From NCBI GenBank assembly GCA_964511625.1, contig CAZEJG010000012.1, positions 20,791 to 84,790 of the forward strand: a DNA stretch of 64,000 nucleotides. Direction: 5' to 3'. Source of the DNA: Pseudohoeflea sp964511625. GTDB taxonomy: Bacteria > Pseudomonadota > Alphaproteobacteria > Rhizobiales > Rhizobiaceae. The position numbers and the translations under genes are program-made. The notes under the pieces were generated by a model. That model had not been told where the DNA came from and made no database searches. It saw only the letters and a list, made by a program, of their open reading frames with translations. Below are positions 25,099 to 33,815 of the stretch, one piece after another. How positions within the stretch are numbered: position 1 is the first letter of the stretch; each line of letters opens with the position of its first letter.

Positions 25099-25964
25099 CC
25101 GCCGTGCAAACAGCCGACGAGCAGCGCGCGCCCTTGAACCTGGCCAAGCTTCTCGAAACGGTGGGTGTCTACGCGGCGCTCATGCTGCTGGCGCTGCAGA
25201 CCATCTACCCCCTCCTCTGGGTGCTCTTCGGTTCACTGAAGACCAAGGAAGGGATGATGAACAACATCTGGGGTCCACCCCGCGCCCTGGAACTCTCCAA
25301 CTATTCCGAAGCCTGGCGCATCGCCGGCATGGGCGACCGGATCACGAACAGTGTGACCGTCACCGTGCTGGCGCTGATCCTGCTGATCGTCACCGCCACG
25401 CCTTGCGCCTATGCACTGGCGCGGATGCGTTTTCCGGGTCGCAACACGATCCTGGCGGTCATCGTCGGCGCCATGCTGGTGCCGCCGCAGGTCATGGCCA
25501 TTCCGCTCTTCGTGGTCGCCGCCAAGCTTGGCATGATCAACAGCCTCGCCGGCATTTCGATCATCTACGCCGCGACCTCGCTGCCGCTCTCGGTCTTCAT
25601 CCTGCGCAGCTTCTTCATGACATTGCCCTCCGAACTCGAGGATGCGGCCCGCGTCGACGGCGCAAGCCGCCTCGGCATCCTCACGAAGGTCATGCTGCCG
25701 CTCGCGCGACCCGGCATCGCGCTGGTGACGATCTTCGCCTTCATCGAGATATGGAACGACTTCTTCCTCGCCTTCCTGCTGCTCCGCCAGCCGGCGGTGC
25801 AGACCATTCCGCTCGGGCTGGTGGCCTTCTTCCAGCAATACGATTCCCTCTGGAACCTCTATTTCGCGGCACTCATGATGACCACGCTGCCCGTCATCGT
25901 GATCTTCGTGCTGATGCAGCGGCAGTTCATTGCCGGCATTACCGCCGGCGCGACGAAGGGTTGA
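25095..25964 (+). CDS. Carbohydrate ABC transporter permease, MalG-type
   Basis: The protein has 289 aa. Helices include VYAALMLLALQTIYPLLWVLF and SVTVTVLALILLIVTATPCAYALARMRFPGR. The EAA loop is ELEDAARVDGASRLGILTKVMLPLARPG, and the C-terminus MQRQFIAGITAGATKG is typical of MalG-type partners. It overlaps the MalF-type gene by 4 bp and is followed 1 bp after its stop by the dehydrogenase gene, so all three are co-translated. Confidence 0.95.
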   Translation: MTAVQTADEQRAPLNLAKLLETVGVYAALMLLALQTIYPLLWVLFGSLKTKEGMMNNIWGPPRALELSNYSEAWRIAGMGDRITNSVTVTVLALILLIVTATPCAYALARMRFPGRNTILAVIVGAMLVPPQVMAIPLFVVAAKLGMINSLAGISIIYAATSLPLSVFILRSFFMTLPSELEDAARVDGASRLGILTKVMLPLARPGIALVTIFAFIEIWNDFFLAFLLLRQPAVQTIPLGLVAFFQQYDSLWNLYFAALMMTTLPVIVIFVLMQRQFIAGITAGATKG

Positions 25965-25965
25965 A

Positions 25966-27042
25966 ATGACAGCGAAACCAATAGGCGTCGGCGTGGTCGG
26001 TTGCGGCAAGATTGCACAGATGATGCATCTTCCGACGTTGCAGGAACTGCCCGAGTTCCGGATTGCAGCCCTGTGCGATATTTCCGCAAAGGTGCTCGAC
26101 GAAGTGGGCTCGATGTACGGCGTCGACAACCGCCATACCGACTTCCAGGCCCTGATCGACCACCCCGCGGTCGACGCGGTTCTCATCTGCAATTTCGACC
26201 ACGGCAAGGTGGTCGAAGCCTGCCTAAAGTCCGGCAAGCACATGCTCGTCGAAAAGCCTCTCGCTTTCACCCCGAGCGAGGGCAAAGCCCTGGTCGAGGC
26301 GGCAAGAACGTCCGACGCCGTCAATCTGATCGGCTACATGAAGTTCTACGACGAAGGCTATGTCGAGGGTGTCGAGCAAATCCGCGCGGCGGGAACCCCG
26401 AAGTCGATCCAGGTCCATGATTTCGCCGGCGTCTTCGATCCCTATGACGGGCTGTACACGCTCAGCCGCGGCTCGGATGTCACCCCGGACCTCCTGTCAA
26501 AGGAGCCGGCGGACGCCGCCGCCCGCATCGAGGCGGAACTGGGACCCGATCACGCCGCCTACCGCGATCTCTACCAGATGCTGCTGATGCTCGGCAGCCA
26601 CGATCTGGCGGCGCTGCGCGGCGCATTTGGCACGCCGAAGAAGGTGCTCTACGCCCGCGCGCCCAACCTGTCGCACATCATCGCCATGCTGGAATTTCCG
26701 GGCGGCGCGACCGCCCTGCTCGAAGTCTCCTTTGGCGCCCAGTACGAATGGTGGGACGAGTGGCTCGAAGTCCACGGCGACACCAGCATCGTGCGCATCG
26801 ACTTCAACCACCCCTATGTGCGCAATTCGCCTGCCGCGGTCAGGGTCCGCACGCCGACCAATGGCAAGGGCGCGGACACCGTGATCACGCCTCTGCCCGA
26901 GGATGCCTTCCGTCGCGAGTGGCAGCATTTCGCCCGCTGCATCCGGAGCAGGGAAACGCCCGTCACGCCGATCGACGGCGGCCAGGCGGATCTCGAACTG
27001 GCCCTCGACATCATCAAGGCCCTCCCGCCGCTCAAGCCCTGA
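25966..27042 (+). CDS. Gfo/Idh/MocA family oxidoreductase
   Basis: The protein has 358 aa. The Rossmann start GVGVVGCGKIAQMMHLP and the signature MLVEKPLAFTPSEG (catalytic Lys) are clear; MLGSHDLAALRGAFG supplies the downstream His. Members oxidise or reduce sugars, inositols or sugar acids with NAD(P). It is the last gene of the sugar-importer run and, with the TIM-barrel enzyme, would process the imported carbohydrate. The run is closed by the hairpin at 27061-27094. Confidence 0.93.
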   Translation: MTAKPIGVGVVGCGKIAQMMHLPTLQELPEFRIAALCDISAKVLDEVGSMYGVDNRHTDFQALIDHPAVDAVLICNFDHGKVVEACLKSGKHMLVEKPLAFTPSEGKALVEAARTSDAVNLIGYMKFYDEGYVEGVEQIRAAGTPKSIQVHDFAGVFDPYDGLYTLSRGSDVTPDLLSKEPADAAARIEAELGPDHAAYRDLYQMLLMLGSHDLAALRGAFGTPKKVLYARAPNLSHIIAMLEFPGGATALLEVSFGAQYEWWDEWLEVHGDTSIVRIDFNHPYVRNSPAAVRVRTPTNGKGADTVITPLPEDAFRREWQHFARCIRSRETPVTPIDGGQADLELALDIIKALPPLKP

Positions 27043-27060
27043 AGCTGGCGGTCCACGCGG

Positions 27061-27094
27061 AAAGGCCGGCGATCTCCCGAAGTCGCCGGCCTTT
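27061..27094. terminator. Shared terminator between convergent operons
   Basis: AAAGGCCGGCGA and TCGCCGGCCTTT form a perfect 12-bp stem around a 10-base loop. The outer A/T pairs make it usable from both sides, ending the plus sugar operon (stop at 27042) and the minus hydantoinase operon (stop at 27138). Confidence 0.85.
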
Positions 27095-27137
27095 CTGTGT
27101 TCACGAGAGAATGCGGGGTCGCAGGATCCGAAGCCGC

Positions 27138-28895
27138 TCAGGCGACGTTCGCCCGCCCTTCCCTCAGATCGCGCGTGGCGATCGCATCGACGGTCATGTC
27201 CGCGGCGATCACCACGCCGAAGAGTTCTCGGGCCTGCTTGCGCGAGTAATATTCCATCTTCACGTCGTGAAGCACGGCGTCGGGATCGCGCTCGCTGGCC
27301 TTGCCATAACCGCCGCCGCCGGGCGTGCCGACGCGCACGGTGTCGCCGGCCTTGAGCGGAATGTCCTGTTCCTTGGTAATGTGCGCGGGACGGTGAACGA
27401 TTCCGTCACGCTCGACGATAATCTCGCCGGGCATCCCGTCCTCGCCGCCGATCGCGCCCTGGGGGCCAAACTTGCCGTGATCCATGACGAAGGAGGCCGT
27501 GGCGTCGCCGCGCAGCAGCTCGACCTCATAGGTGATGCCGAAGCCGCCGCGATGTTCCCCCGCTCCGCCCGAGGCCTCGCGCAGCGAATATTCGCGGAAG
27601 AAGACCGGAAATACCTGCTCGGTGATCTCGATTGGCGGGCTCTTGGAAATGCCGATGGTCGAGCAGCCGTTGGTCAGCCCGTCGCCTTCCGCGTAGCCGC
27701 CGTAACCGCCGCCGGAGATGTGGTACATCACGTAGTCGCGGCCGAGCAGCGGGTCGGAGCCGCCGAGTGCGAAATTGCCGCTCGAACCGGCCGGCGCAGC
27801 CGTCACCCGGTCGGGCAGTGCCTTGACCATGGCCGAGAACACCGCTTCGGCAATCCGCTGTGAGACCTCGGCTGCGCATCCGGAGACGGGCCGCGGATAT
27901 TTCGCGTAGAGGAACGTGCCGCTCGGGTCCCTGATCTCCATCGGATCGAAGGCGCCGGCGCTCAGCGGCACGTCGGGGAAGATGTGGCGCATGGCGAGAT
28001 AAACCGAGGAATGGGTCGTCGCCAGCACGCAGTTCATCGGCCCGCGACAGGGCGGGCTCGATCCGGCGAAGTCAAAGATCAGTTCGTTGTCGTCGGTCTT
28101 GGTCACCGACAGCGCGATCTTCAGCGGTTCGTTGACCACGCCGTCTGAATCAATGAAGGCCTCGCCGTGATAGGTGCCGCTCTCGATGAGGCCGATGCAG
28201 GCGCGCATCTGCTCGCCCGAACGCACCCTGAGTTCGGCAATCGCGGCACTGACCGTCTCGTCGCCATAGCGGTCGAGCAGTTCGTTCAGCCGCTCGCGGC
28301 CGATCTCAAGCGCTGCCGTCTGCGCCCGGATATCGCCGATGCGCTGTTCCGCCACCCGGATGTTCGACGTGATGATCTGGAAGATCTCCATGTCCATCTT
28401 GCCGCGCTTGAAAAGCTTGACCGGCGGGATTCTGAGCCCCTCCTGCTCGACCGACGTGGCGGAAGCGGAGAAACCGCCCGGCACCGTGCCGCCGATATCC
28501 GGCCAATGGCCGATATTGGAGAGCCAGCAATAGATCGCGCCGTTCCGGAAGATCGGCATGGCGAAGCGCACGTCCATCAGGTGCGTGCCGCCGAGATAGG
28601 GGTCGTTGACGACGTAGATGTCGCCTTCCTCCGGCGGCAGGATTTTTCCGTCGCGGATGAACTCGATAATGGTCCGGGTGGAGGCCTGCATGGTGCCCAC
28701 GAAAACCGGCAAACCGCCAATCCCCTGGGCGATCAGCGAACCGTCCTCGGCCGAATAGATGCCGTCCGATCGATCGTCGGCCTCGGCGATGATCGGCGAG
28801 AAGGCGGCCCGCGAAAAGGTCGTGTCCATCTCGTCGCAGACCTGCTGAAGGCCCGCCTGGATGACCGAAAGCGTGATGGAATCGAGCTTAGCCAC
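27138..28895 (-). CDS. hyuB: Hydantoinase B / 5-oxoprolinase beta family protein
   Basis: The protein has 585 aa and a GTG start at 28895. Family segments are DSITLSVIQAGLQQVCDEMDTTFSRAAFSP, DIYVVNDPYLGGTHLMDVRFAMPIF and the C-terminal GPQGAIGGEDGMPGE, GDTVRVGTPGGGGYGKA. With the A subunit it forms an ATP-dependent amidohydrolase that opens hydantoins, N-methylhydantoin or 5-oxoproline. GTG overlaps the stop of hyuA by 8 bp with GGGAG upstream, so the subunits are translated together. A longer frame runs to 28952 but has no family similarity. It is the last gene of the long operon. Confidence 0.92.
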   Translation of the reverse strand: MAKLDSITLSVIQAGLQQVCDEMDTTFSRAAFSPIIAEADDRSDGIYSAEDGSLIAQGIGGLPVFVGTMQASTRTIIEFIRDGKILPPEEGDIYVVNDPYLGGTHLMDVRFAMPIFRNGAIYCWLSNIGHWPDIGGTVPGGFSASATSVEQEGLRIPPVKLFKRGKMDMEIFQIITSNIRVAEQRIGDIRAQTAALEIGRERLNELLDRYGDETVSAAIAELRVRSGEQMRACIGLIESGTYHGEAFIDSDGVVNEPLKIALSVTKTDDNELIFDFAGSSPPCRGPMNCVLATTHSSVYLAMRHIFPDVPLSAGAFDPMEIRDPSGTFLYAKYPRPVSGCAAEVSQRIAEAVFSAMVKALPDRVTAAPAGSSGNFALGGSDPLLGRDYVMYHISGGGYGGYAEGDGLTNGCSTIGISKSPPIEITEQVFPVFFREYSLREASGGAGEHRGGFGITYEVELLRGDATASFVMDHGKFGPQGAIGGEDGMPGEIIVERDGIVHRPAHITKEQDIPLKAGDTVRVGTPGGGGYGKASERDPDAVLHDVKMEYYSRKQARELFGVVIAADMTVDAIATRDLREGRANVA

Positions 28896-30972
28896 GCGTT
28901 TCTCCCGAGATGTGGATGATGATGTTGCCTTCCTTGTCGCCTTCGGCAACACATCCGGGCGGCAGAACGGTGGTGGCGTCGAACTGCGCCAGGATCGCCG
29001 GTCCCTCGATGCGCGCCATCAGCGGCAGCAGCTCGCGGTCGTAGATCGCAGCATCCAGCCATGTCCCGTCGAACCAGACCTGGCGCGTACCGGTCCGCGC
29101 CGCTTCGGCGCTTTCGGCCCGCTTTTCGCGGGGGATGAGGTCGGCGAGCGGCGCCGGTTCCCGCAGGCCGATCACCGAGGTATTGACGTTGACGACGAGC
29201 GCGCGCACTTCGGGAAGCCGGACGCGGAAGCGCTTGTAGTAGGCCTCCTCGAACAGGGACTGGATCGCATCCATGTCCGTGATCGCACCATCGATAGGCA
29301 CCCGGATCAGGTGGGTTTGCCCAGCGAACTGCATGTCGAGCGAATGCTCCATGCGGATCTCGACGGGACGGATGGTCTCGGCTTCGAGCGCCGCGAGCCC
29401 GGACGCCACCTGCCCCTCGATCATCCCGTTGAGTTCGGCCGGGTCGATGTCGTGGACCAGCTTGTTGAGCGTGTTGACGTAGTCGTGCTGCAGGTCGGCC
29501 ACCACGCAACCGATAGCGTTGGTGATGCCGGGCCGCGCCGGCACGAAGACGCGGGGGATGCCGAGTTCGCGCGCCAGATCGGCGGCATGCAGCGGTCCTG
29601 CCCCGCCGAAGGCGTAGAGCATGAGTTCGCGCGGATCATTGCCCTTGGCCAGCGAGACCATGCGGATGGCGCCCGCCATCTTCAGGTTGGCGATCTTCAG
29701 CACCGCGCCTGCGGCCTCCACCGCATCGACGCCGAGCGGACGGGCCAGTTGGGTCTCGAAGATGTTCGTCAACACGTCGCGGGAAACGGGCGTGTCGACG
29801 GCGAGAAGCCGCTCGGGATCGAGACGGCCGAGCAGCAGGTTGGCGTCGGTGATCGTCGGCTGGGTGCCGCCGCGCCCGAAACAGATCGGCCCCGGCATGG
29901 AGCCAGCGCTCTGCGGCCCCACTTCCAGAAGACCGGCCTGGTTGACCCGGGCAATCGAGCCGCCGCCCGCCCCGATCGTGTGGACGTCGACCATCGGCAC
30001 GTGGATCGGCATCGCATATTCGACCTCGATCTCGTTGGAAATCAGCGGCCGGCTGCCGCGGATGAGTGCCACGTCGGACGAGGTGCCGCCCATGTCGTAG
30101 GTGATCAGGTCAGTGTAGCCGGCACGCGCAGCCGTGCGCGCCGCCGCGATCACGCCCGACGCCGGACCGGACATCACCGTCTTCGCCGCCTCGCCGACGA
30201 CCAGCGACGACGAGGTGGTGCCGCCATTGCCGTTCATCATCAGGAAGTCGCGCGCATAGCCGTCCTCGAGAAGCTGGCCGCGCAGCCGGTCGACATAGCG
30301 CTGCAGGATCGGCTGAACCGAGGCGTTGACGGCGGCGGTGACACCGCGTTCGTATTCGCGCGCCTCGGAAAGAAGCGCGTGGCCGGTGGTAATGAAACCG
30401 TTCGGCCACATCTCGCGCGCGATCTCGGCCGCCCTCTGCTCGTGGGCGGGGTTCTTGTAGGCATGCAGGAAATGGATCACGAGGCCTTCGCAGCCCTCGT
30501 CGATCAACCTCTGCACCGCCTTCCGGAACTCCGCCTCGTCGAGCGGTTCGCGCACCTTGCCGGTGGCTTCCACCCGCTCGGTCACCTCGAGGCGGAGATT
30601 GCGCGGGATCAGCGGAACGAAGGAGCCGAACATGCCGTAGGGGTTGGGCCGCGTGCGCCGTCCGAGTTCGATGACGTCCCGGAAACCCTTCGTGGTGATC
30701 AGGCCCGCCTTCGCCAGCCGCCGCTCCAGTAGCGCATTTGTGGTGGTGGTCGTACCGTGGATGACGAGGTCGATGTCCGAGGCCTTGTAGCCGGATTGCG
30801 CAATCACGCTCAGGACGGCGCGTGACTGGTCGTCAGGGGTCGTCGGCACCTTGCCGATTTTCACGCCGCCGGTTTTCGCGTCGAGCACGATGAGGTCGGT
30901 GAACGTCCCGCCCACATCGACACCCGCCACGATCCCGCGAAATCTGTCCTCTGCCTGAACCATCGAACTCAT
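28888..30972 (-). CDS. hyuA: Hydantoinase A / 5-oxoprolinase alpha family protein
   Basis: The protein has 694 aa. The actin-like ATPase N-terminus VAGVDVGGTFTDLIVLD, the phosphate-loop-like YDMGGTSSDVALIRG and GAGGGSIARVNQAGLLEVGPQSAG are all diagnostic. It hydrolyses ATP to drive ring opening by the A/B complex. An ATG at 30963 (residue 4) is an alternative start. A copy of the island operator lies 58 bp upstream of the start, so hyuAB may have its own regulated promoter within the operon. The substrate (hydantoin, N-methylhydantoin, oxoproline or a caprolactam-like ring) cannot be told from sequence alone. Confidence 0.94.
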   Translation of the reverse strand: MSSMVQAEDRFRGIVAGVDVGGTFTDLIVLDAKTGGVKIGKVPTTPDDQSRAVLSVIAQSGYKASDIDLVIHGTTTTTNALLERRLAKAGLITTKGFRDVIELGRRTRPNPYGMFGSFVPLIPRNLRLEVTERVEATGKVREPLDEAEFRKAVQRLIDEGCEGLVIHFLHAYKNPAHEQRAAEIAREMWPNGFITTGHALLSEAREYERGVTAAVNASVQPILQRYVDRLRGQLLEDGYARDFLMMNGNGGTTSSSLVVGEAAKTVMSGPASGVIAAARTAARAGYTDLITYDMGGTSSDVALIRGSRPLISNEIEVEYAMPIHVPMVDVHTIGAGGGSIARVNQAGLLEVGPQSAGSMPGPICFGRGGTQPTITDANLLLGRLDPERLLAVDTPVSRDVLTNIFETQLARPLGVDAVEAAGAVLKIANLKMAGAIRMVSLAKGNDPRELMLYAFGGAGPLHAADLARELGIPRVFVPARPGITNAIGCVVADLQHDYVNTLNKLVHDIDPAELNGMIEGQVASGLAALEAETIRPVEIRMEHSLDMQFAGQTHLIRVPIDGAITDMDAIQSLFEEAYYKRFRVRLPEVRALVVNVNTSVIGLREPAPLADLIPREKRAESAEAARTGTRQVWFDGTWLDAAIYDRELLPLMARIEGPAILAQFDATTVLPPGCVAEGDKEGNIIIHISGETRG

Positions 30973-31027
30973 CTTGCTTTCAGTTTCTTATTGGCCACCC
31001 GCACAGCTCGGAACGAGCGGCATAATT

Positions 31028-31043
31028 AGTTTGTACACGAACT
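31028..31043. promoter_or_regulatory. Island operator copy 3
   Basis: TTTGTACACGAA (31030-31041); on the minus strand it reads AG-TTCGTGTACAAA-CT followed by AATTA. One arm carries a single mismatch. It sits in the 115-bp gap between the PF06684 gene and hyuA. I could not find a convincing -35 element at the usual offset. Confidence 0.65.
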
Positions 31044-31087
31044 ATTTTCGTAAGGCGAGAGCGCAGTTTCGCTGATCTTTCCCGCGC

Positions 31088-31672
31088 CTATCGAAGCCCA
31101 TCACGGGCCTTGATCTCGGAGGCTGCGAGACCGCCCATCCGGGCGTGGACGCGCGGACCGCAGGCCATGACGAGCGCCAGAACCATCTCGTCCGGCCGCG
31201 GTCCGTCAGCTACGCCGACTTCCATGGCGTCGAAGTGGCTGCGCACATAGGCCGCGTTGATGTGACCGATCGGAATGTCGATCCGCGATCCGAAGCCGCC
31301 GACCTTCTTGGCCGAGGGAACGATGGCCAGCGCCTCGCCGAGCTTTTCGCGCATGGCATAGCCGCCCGGCACGTGCCAGAGCGCGCCGTGTTCAAGCTCG
31401 CCCGCCGAACCGACGATGACACCCTTGCCGTAGGCGTCGATCGCCGAGATGTCGCCGCCGAGCGCATCGATCAGCTTCTCGGTCATCATCAGGCCGAGCG
31501 GCTTGAGATCTTCCATGCCGCCCTGGAGTTCGGCGACATAACGCCCGGCATAGGGATTGGCGACGACGGCCAGAGCGGCGGCACGCCGGCGCGGCGTCTC
31601 CGGAGCGGGTCCGCCGTCGTGAAAGATGTCCTCGACGGTGACGGAAATCTTCCGGATCGCGAAATTGGGCAT
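31088..31672 (-). CDS. Amino acid synthesis family protein (PF06684, formerly DUF1185)
   Basis: The protein has 194 aa, the normal length. Recognisable segments are IRKISVTVEDIFHDGGP, VVANPYAGRYVAEL, GKGVIVGSAGELEHGALWHVPGGYAMRE, and FGSRIDIPIGHINAAYVRSHFD with MEVGVADGPRPDEM. Structures of relatives show a chorismate-mutase-like trimeric fold, but no reaction is proven. GAAAGGA precedes the ATG at 31672. It lies in the operon between MarR and hyuAB. It may act on an intermediate of the same pathway. Confidence 0.88.
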   Translation of the reverse strand: MPNFAIRKISVTVEDIFHDGGPAPETPRRRAAALAVVANPYAGRYVAELQGGMEDLKPLGLMMTEKLIDALGGDISAIDAYGKGVIVGSAGELEHGALWHVPGGYAMREKLGEALAIVPSAKKVGGFGSRIDIPIGHINAAYVRSHFDAMEVGVADGPRPDEMVLALVMACGPRVHARMGGLAASEIKARDGLR

Positions 31673-31703
31673 TCTGGTCGTCCTTTCGGTCTGCAGGCGC
31701 GCC

Positions 31704-32189
31704 TCAGCGCGCAATCTTGTTCAGGAGCTCGATGAACCGCTTGCGATCGCGCTGGTTGAGCGGCGCGAGCAATTCCTCGCTGACTCGCTGCGAGATCGGC
31801 AGCACCTCGAAGGTGAAATCGTAACCCTGGGGCGTGAGCTGGATCAGGTTGACGCGCTGGTCCTGCTCGGAGACCACACGCTTGGTCAGCCCGAGCGTCT
31901 CCAGCCGCTTGAGAAGCGGGCTCAGCGTCGCCGTGTCGATCGCGGTAATGCGGCCGATCTGGTTCTGCGGCAGGTCGCCGTGGCGCATCAGGGTCGCAAG
32001 CACCGCCACCTGGGTGGGCGTGATCGAATAGCCCTCGAAGGCCTTCTGGAACAGTGCCGTGCCGCGCTGGTGCGCAAGCCGGATCAGGTGGGCGTTGTGC
32101 TGTTCGAGCGCGTAGCCAATTTCCTGCAGCCGCTTGTCGATCTCGGCGCGCGTCGGAATGGCCTCGCGGATATCGGCGTCAGCACTCAT
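31704..32189 (-). CDS. MarR family transcriptional regulator
   Basis: The protein has 161 aa. The winged helix reads ITPTQVAVLATLMRHGDLPQNQIGRITAIDTATLSPLLKRLETLGLTKRVVSEQDQRVNLIQLT, with the MarR wing DQR. Its ATG overlaps the isochorismatase stop by 4 bp. It is the only regulator inside the island and MarR dimers bind palindromes of about 16-20 bp, so it is the best candidate for the four TTCGTGTACGAA-type sites. Binding is inferred. The inducer would be the imported compound or its breakdown product. Confidence 0.93.
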   Translation of the reverse strand: MSADADIREAIPTRAEIDKRLQEIGYALEQHNAHLIRLAHQRGTALFQKAFEGYSITPTQVAVLATLMRHGDLPQNQIGRITAIDTATLSPLLKRLETLGLTKRVVSEQDQRVNLIQLTPQGYDFTFEVLPISQRVSEELLAPLNQRDRKRFIELLNKIAR

Positions 32190-32854
32190 TGCGCCGCCAT
32201 GCCCGGAACCATGTCCTCTTCGAACACCTGATTGGGGATCCGCGCGCCGGACGACAGCGCCCCGACGACCGTCTCCGTGTCGGAAACCGTGCCGAAATGG
32301 GTGGCGATGTCGTAGAGCGTGGAAACATGCTCGCGCGGTCCGGTGGCCGCGCAGGCGTCGTGCGGCACCACCACGTCGTAACCCTGGAAGAAGGCATCGT
32401 GGACGGTCGAGCGCACGCAGATATTGGTGACCACCCCGCAGACGACCAGCTGTGTGATCAGCATGTCCTTGAGCAGGAGGTCGAGGTCGGTCTGGAAGAA
32501 GGCCGAATAGCGGTGCTTGATGACGAAGAGATCGTCCTCCCGCGCCTCGAGATCGTCGATCACCTGTGTCGCCCAGGTGTTCTCGACCCCGTGCGGAGTG
32601 CGCTTGAGCCACTCCCGGTCCTGCCGCATGTTCTTGCGGTGGGAATCGATGACGAAGATGACCGGCACGTCGTTGGCCCGCGCCTCGGCGATCAGCGCCT
32701 TCTGCTGCGGCATCAGCTTCTCGTAACCCGGCAACACCATCTTGCCGCCCGGCTTGCAGAATTCGTTGATCATGTCGACCACGACGAGCGCCGTCTTCGT
32801 CTTGTCGAGAGCGGTCGAACCTTCCTGCCTGTGCGCGGAGAATACGTCTTCCAT
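32186..32854 (-). CDS. Isochorismatase-family cysteine amidohydrolase
   Basis: The protein has 222 aa. The Asp-Lys-Cys triad is visible: Asp in ALVVVDMINEFCKP, Lys in FVIKHRYSAFFQTDL, and Cys in VVCGVVTNICVRSTVHDAF. The family includes N-carbamoylsarcosine amidase, ureidoacrylate amidase and nicotinamidase. In N-methylhydantoin degradation an ATP-dependent hydantoinase A/B is followed by N-carbamoylsarcosine amidase of exactly this family, which matches the hyuAB in the same operon. Removing a carbamoyl group from the ring-opened product is therefore the most economical guess. Confidence 0.9.
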   Translation of the reverse strand: MEDVFSAHRQEGSTALDKTKTALVVVDMINEFCKPGGKMVLPGYEKLMPQQKALIAEARANDVPVIFVIDSHRKNMRQDREWLKRTPHGVENTWATQVIDDLEAREDDLFVIKHRYSAFFQTDLDLLLKDMLITQLVVCGVVTNICVRSTVHDAFFQGYDVVVPHDACAATGPREHVSTLYDIATHFGTVSDTETVVGALSSGARIPNQVFEEDMVPGMAAQ

Positions 32855-32876
32855 GTCTTCTCTTCCTTTCCTCGCT

Positions 32877-33806
32877 TTAGCCTTGCAGCGACGTGTAGAG
32901 CATGTCGAAGAACTTAGCCGAGTTGACCGTCGAGGCCACCTTTACGTTGGGCTCCAGTCCGTTGAGCTTGAAATAGTCCGCAACCGTGGCGCCGAAGGTG
33001 TGGGTGCCGGTCCGGTCGATCGAGACATGGGCCTCCCGCGTCTCGATGAGAGACGGATCGATGACGACGGCGAGCGCCAGCGGATCATGCAGCGCGCCGC
33101 CGATTCCCATCTGGCCGCGATGCAGCTTCTCGTAGAATTTCAGCCAGTCGTAAACCACCTTCGAAAGCGGCGTGTCGATGGTCTCGATCGCGGCGAACTC
33201 TTCTTCCTCGACCAGCACATGCATGGTCACGTCGAGGCCGACCATGGTGATGTCGAGCCCGCTCGAAAGCACGATCTCGGCGGCTTCCGGATCGCAGAAG
33301 ATGTTGAACTCGGTCGGCGTGATGATCTCGCTGCGCCGATAGAAGGCGCCGCCCATCAGCACCACCTTCTCGATCTTCGACAGGACTTCGGGATATTTCA
33401 TCACCAGCATGCCGATATTTGTCAGCGGCCCGGTCGGCACCAGCACGATCGGCTCCTCGGCCTCGCGCAGCAATTTCGCGAGGAAATCCACCCCGTGCAT
33501 CGGCACCACGTCCATCGTGGGGTCCGGCAGATAGGGCGAACCGTCGAGCCCGCTGGGTCCGTCGGCGGTGCCGAGCACCAGCTTGCGCGCAATCGGATTG
33601 GCGCAACCGGCTGCAATCGGCACGTCCGTGGCGCCCAGGAGTTCCATGATGCGTAGCGCGTTGGCCGTCGTGCGTTCGAGCGGCGCGTTGCCGCAGACGG
33701 TCGTGACCGCGACGAGTTCGATCTCCGGCAGCCGGTGCGCCATCAGAAGCGCGATGGCGTCGTCATGGCCGGGGTCGCAATCGATAATGACCTTGGTTGG
33801 TTTCAC
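32877..33806 (-). CDS. Inosine-uridine-type nucleoside hydrolase, canonical active site
   Basis: The protein has 309 aa and a GTG start (33806) with GGAGAC upstream. The Ca-binding N-terminus IIDCDPGHDDAIAL, the substrate loop EFNIFCDPEAA and the catalytic ALHDPLAL (His for leaving-group protonation, Asp for Ca) are all intact. It cleaves N-ribosides to ribose and base. Base specificity is not evident. It is one of two paralogues placed directly downstream of the nucleoside-type ABC importer, so imported ribosides are the likely substrate. Confidence 0.94.
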   Translation of the reverse strand: MKPTKVIIDCDPGHDDAIALLMAHRLPEIELVAVTTVCGNAPLERTTANALRIMELLGATDVPIAAGCANPIARKLVLGTADGPSGLDGSPYLPDPTMDVVPMHGVDFLAKLLREAEEPIVLVPTGPLTNIGMLVMKYPEVLSKIEKVVLMGGAFYRRSEIITPTEFNIFCDPEAAEIVLSSGLDITMVGLDVTMHVLVEEEEFAAIETIDTPLSKVVYDWLKFYEKLHRGQMGIGGALHDPLALAVVIDPSLIETREAHVSIDRTGTHTFGATVADYFKLNGLEPNVKVASTVNSAKFFDMLYTSLQG

Positions 33807-33815
33807 GATCGTCTC

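Noticed and set aside
28861..30732. Plus-strand open frame of about 620 codons opposite hyuA
   Set aside because: It is the antisense of a conserved HyuA. Its composition reflects the reverse of GC-rich codons.
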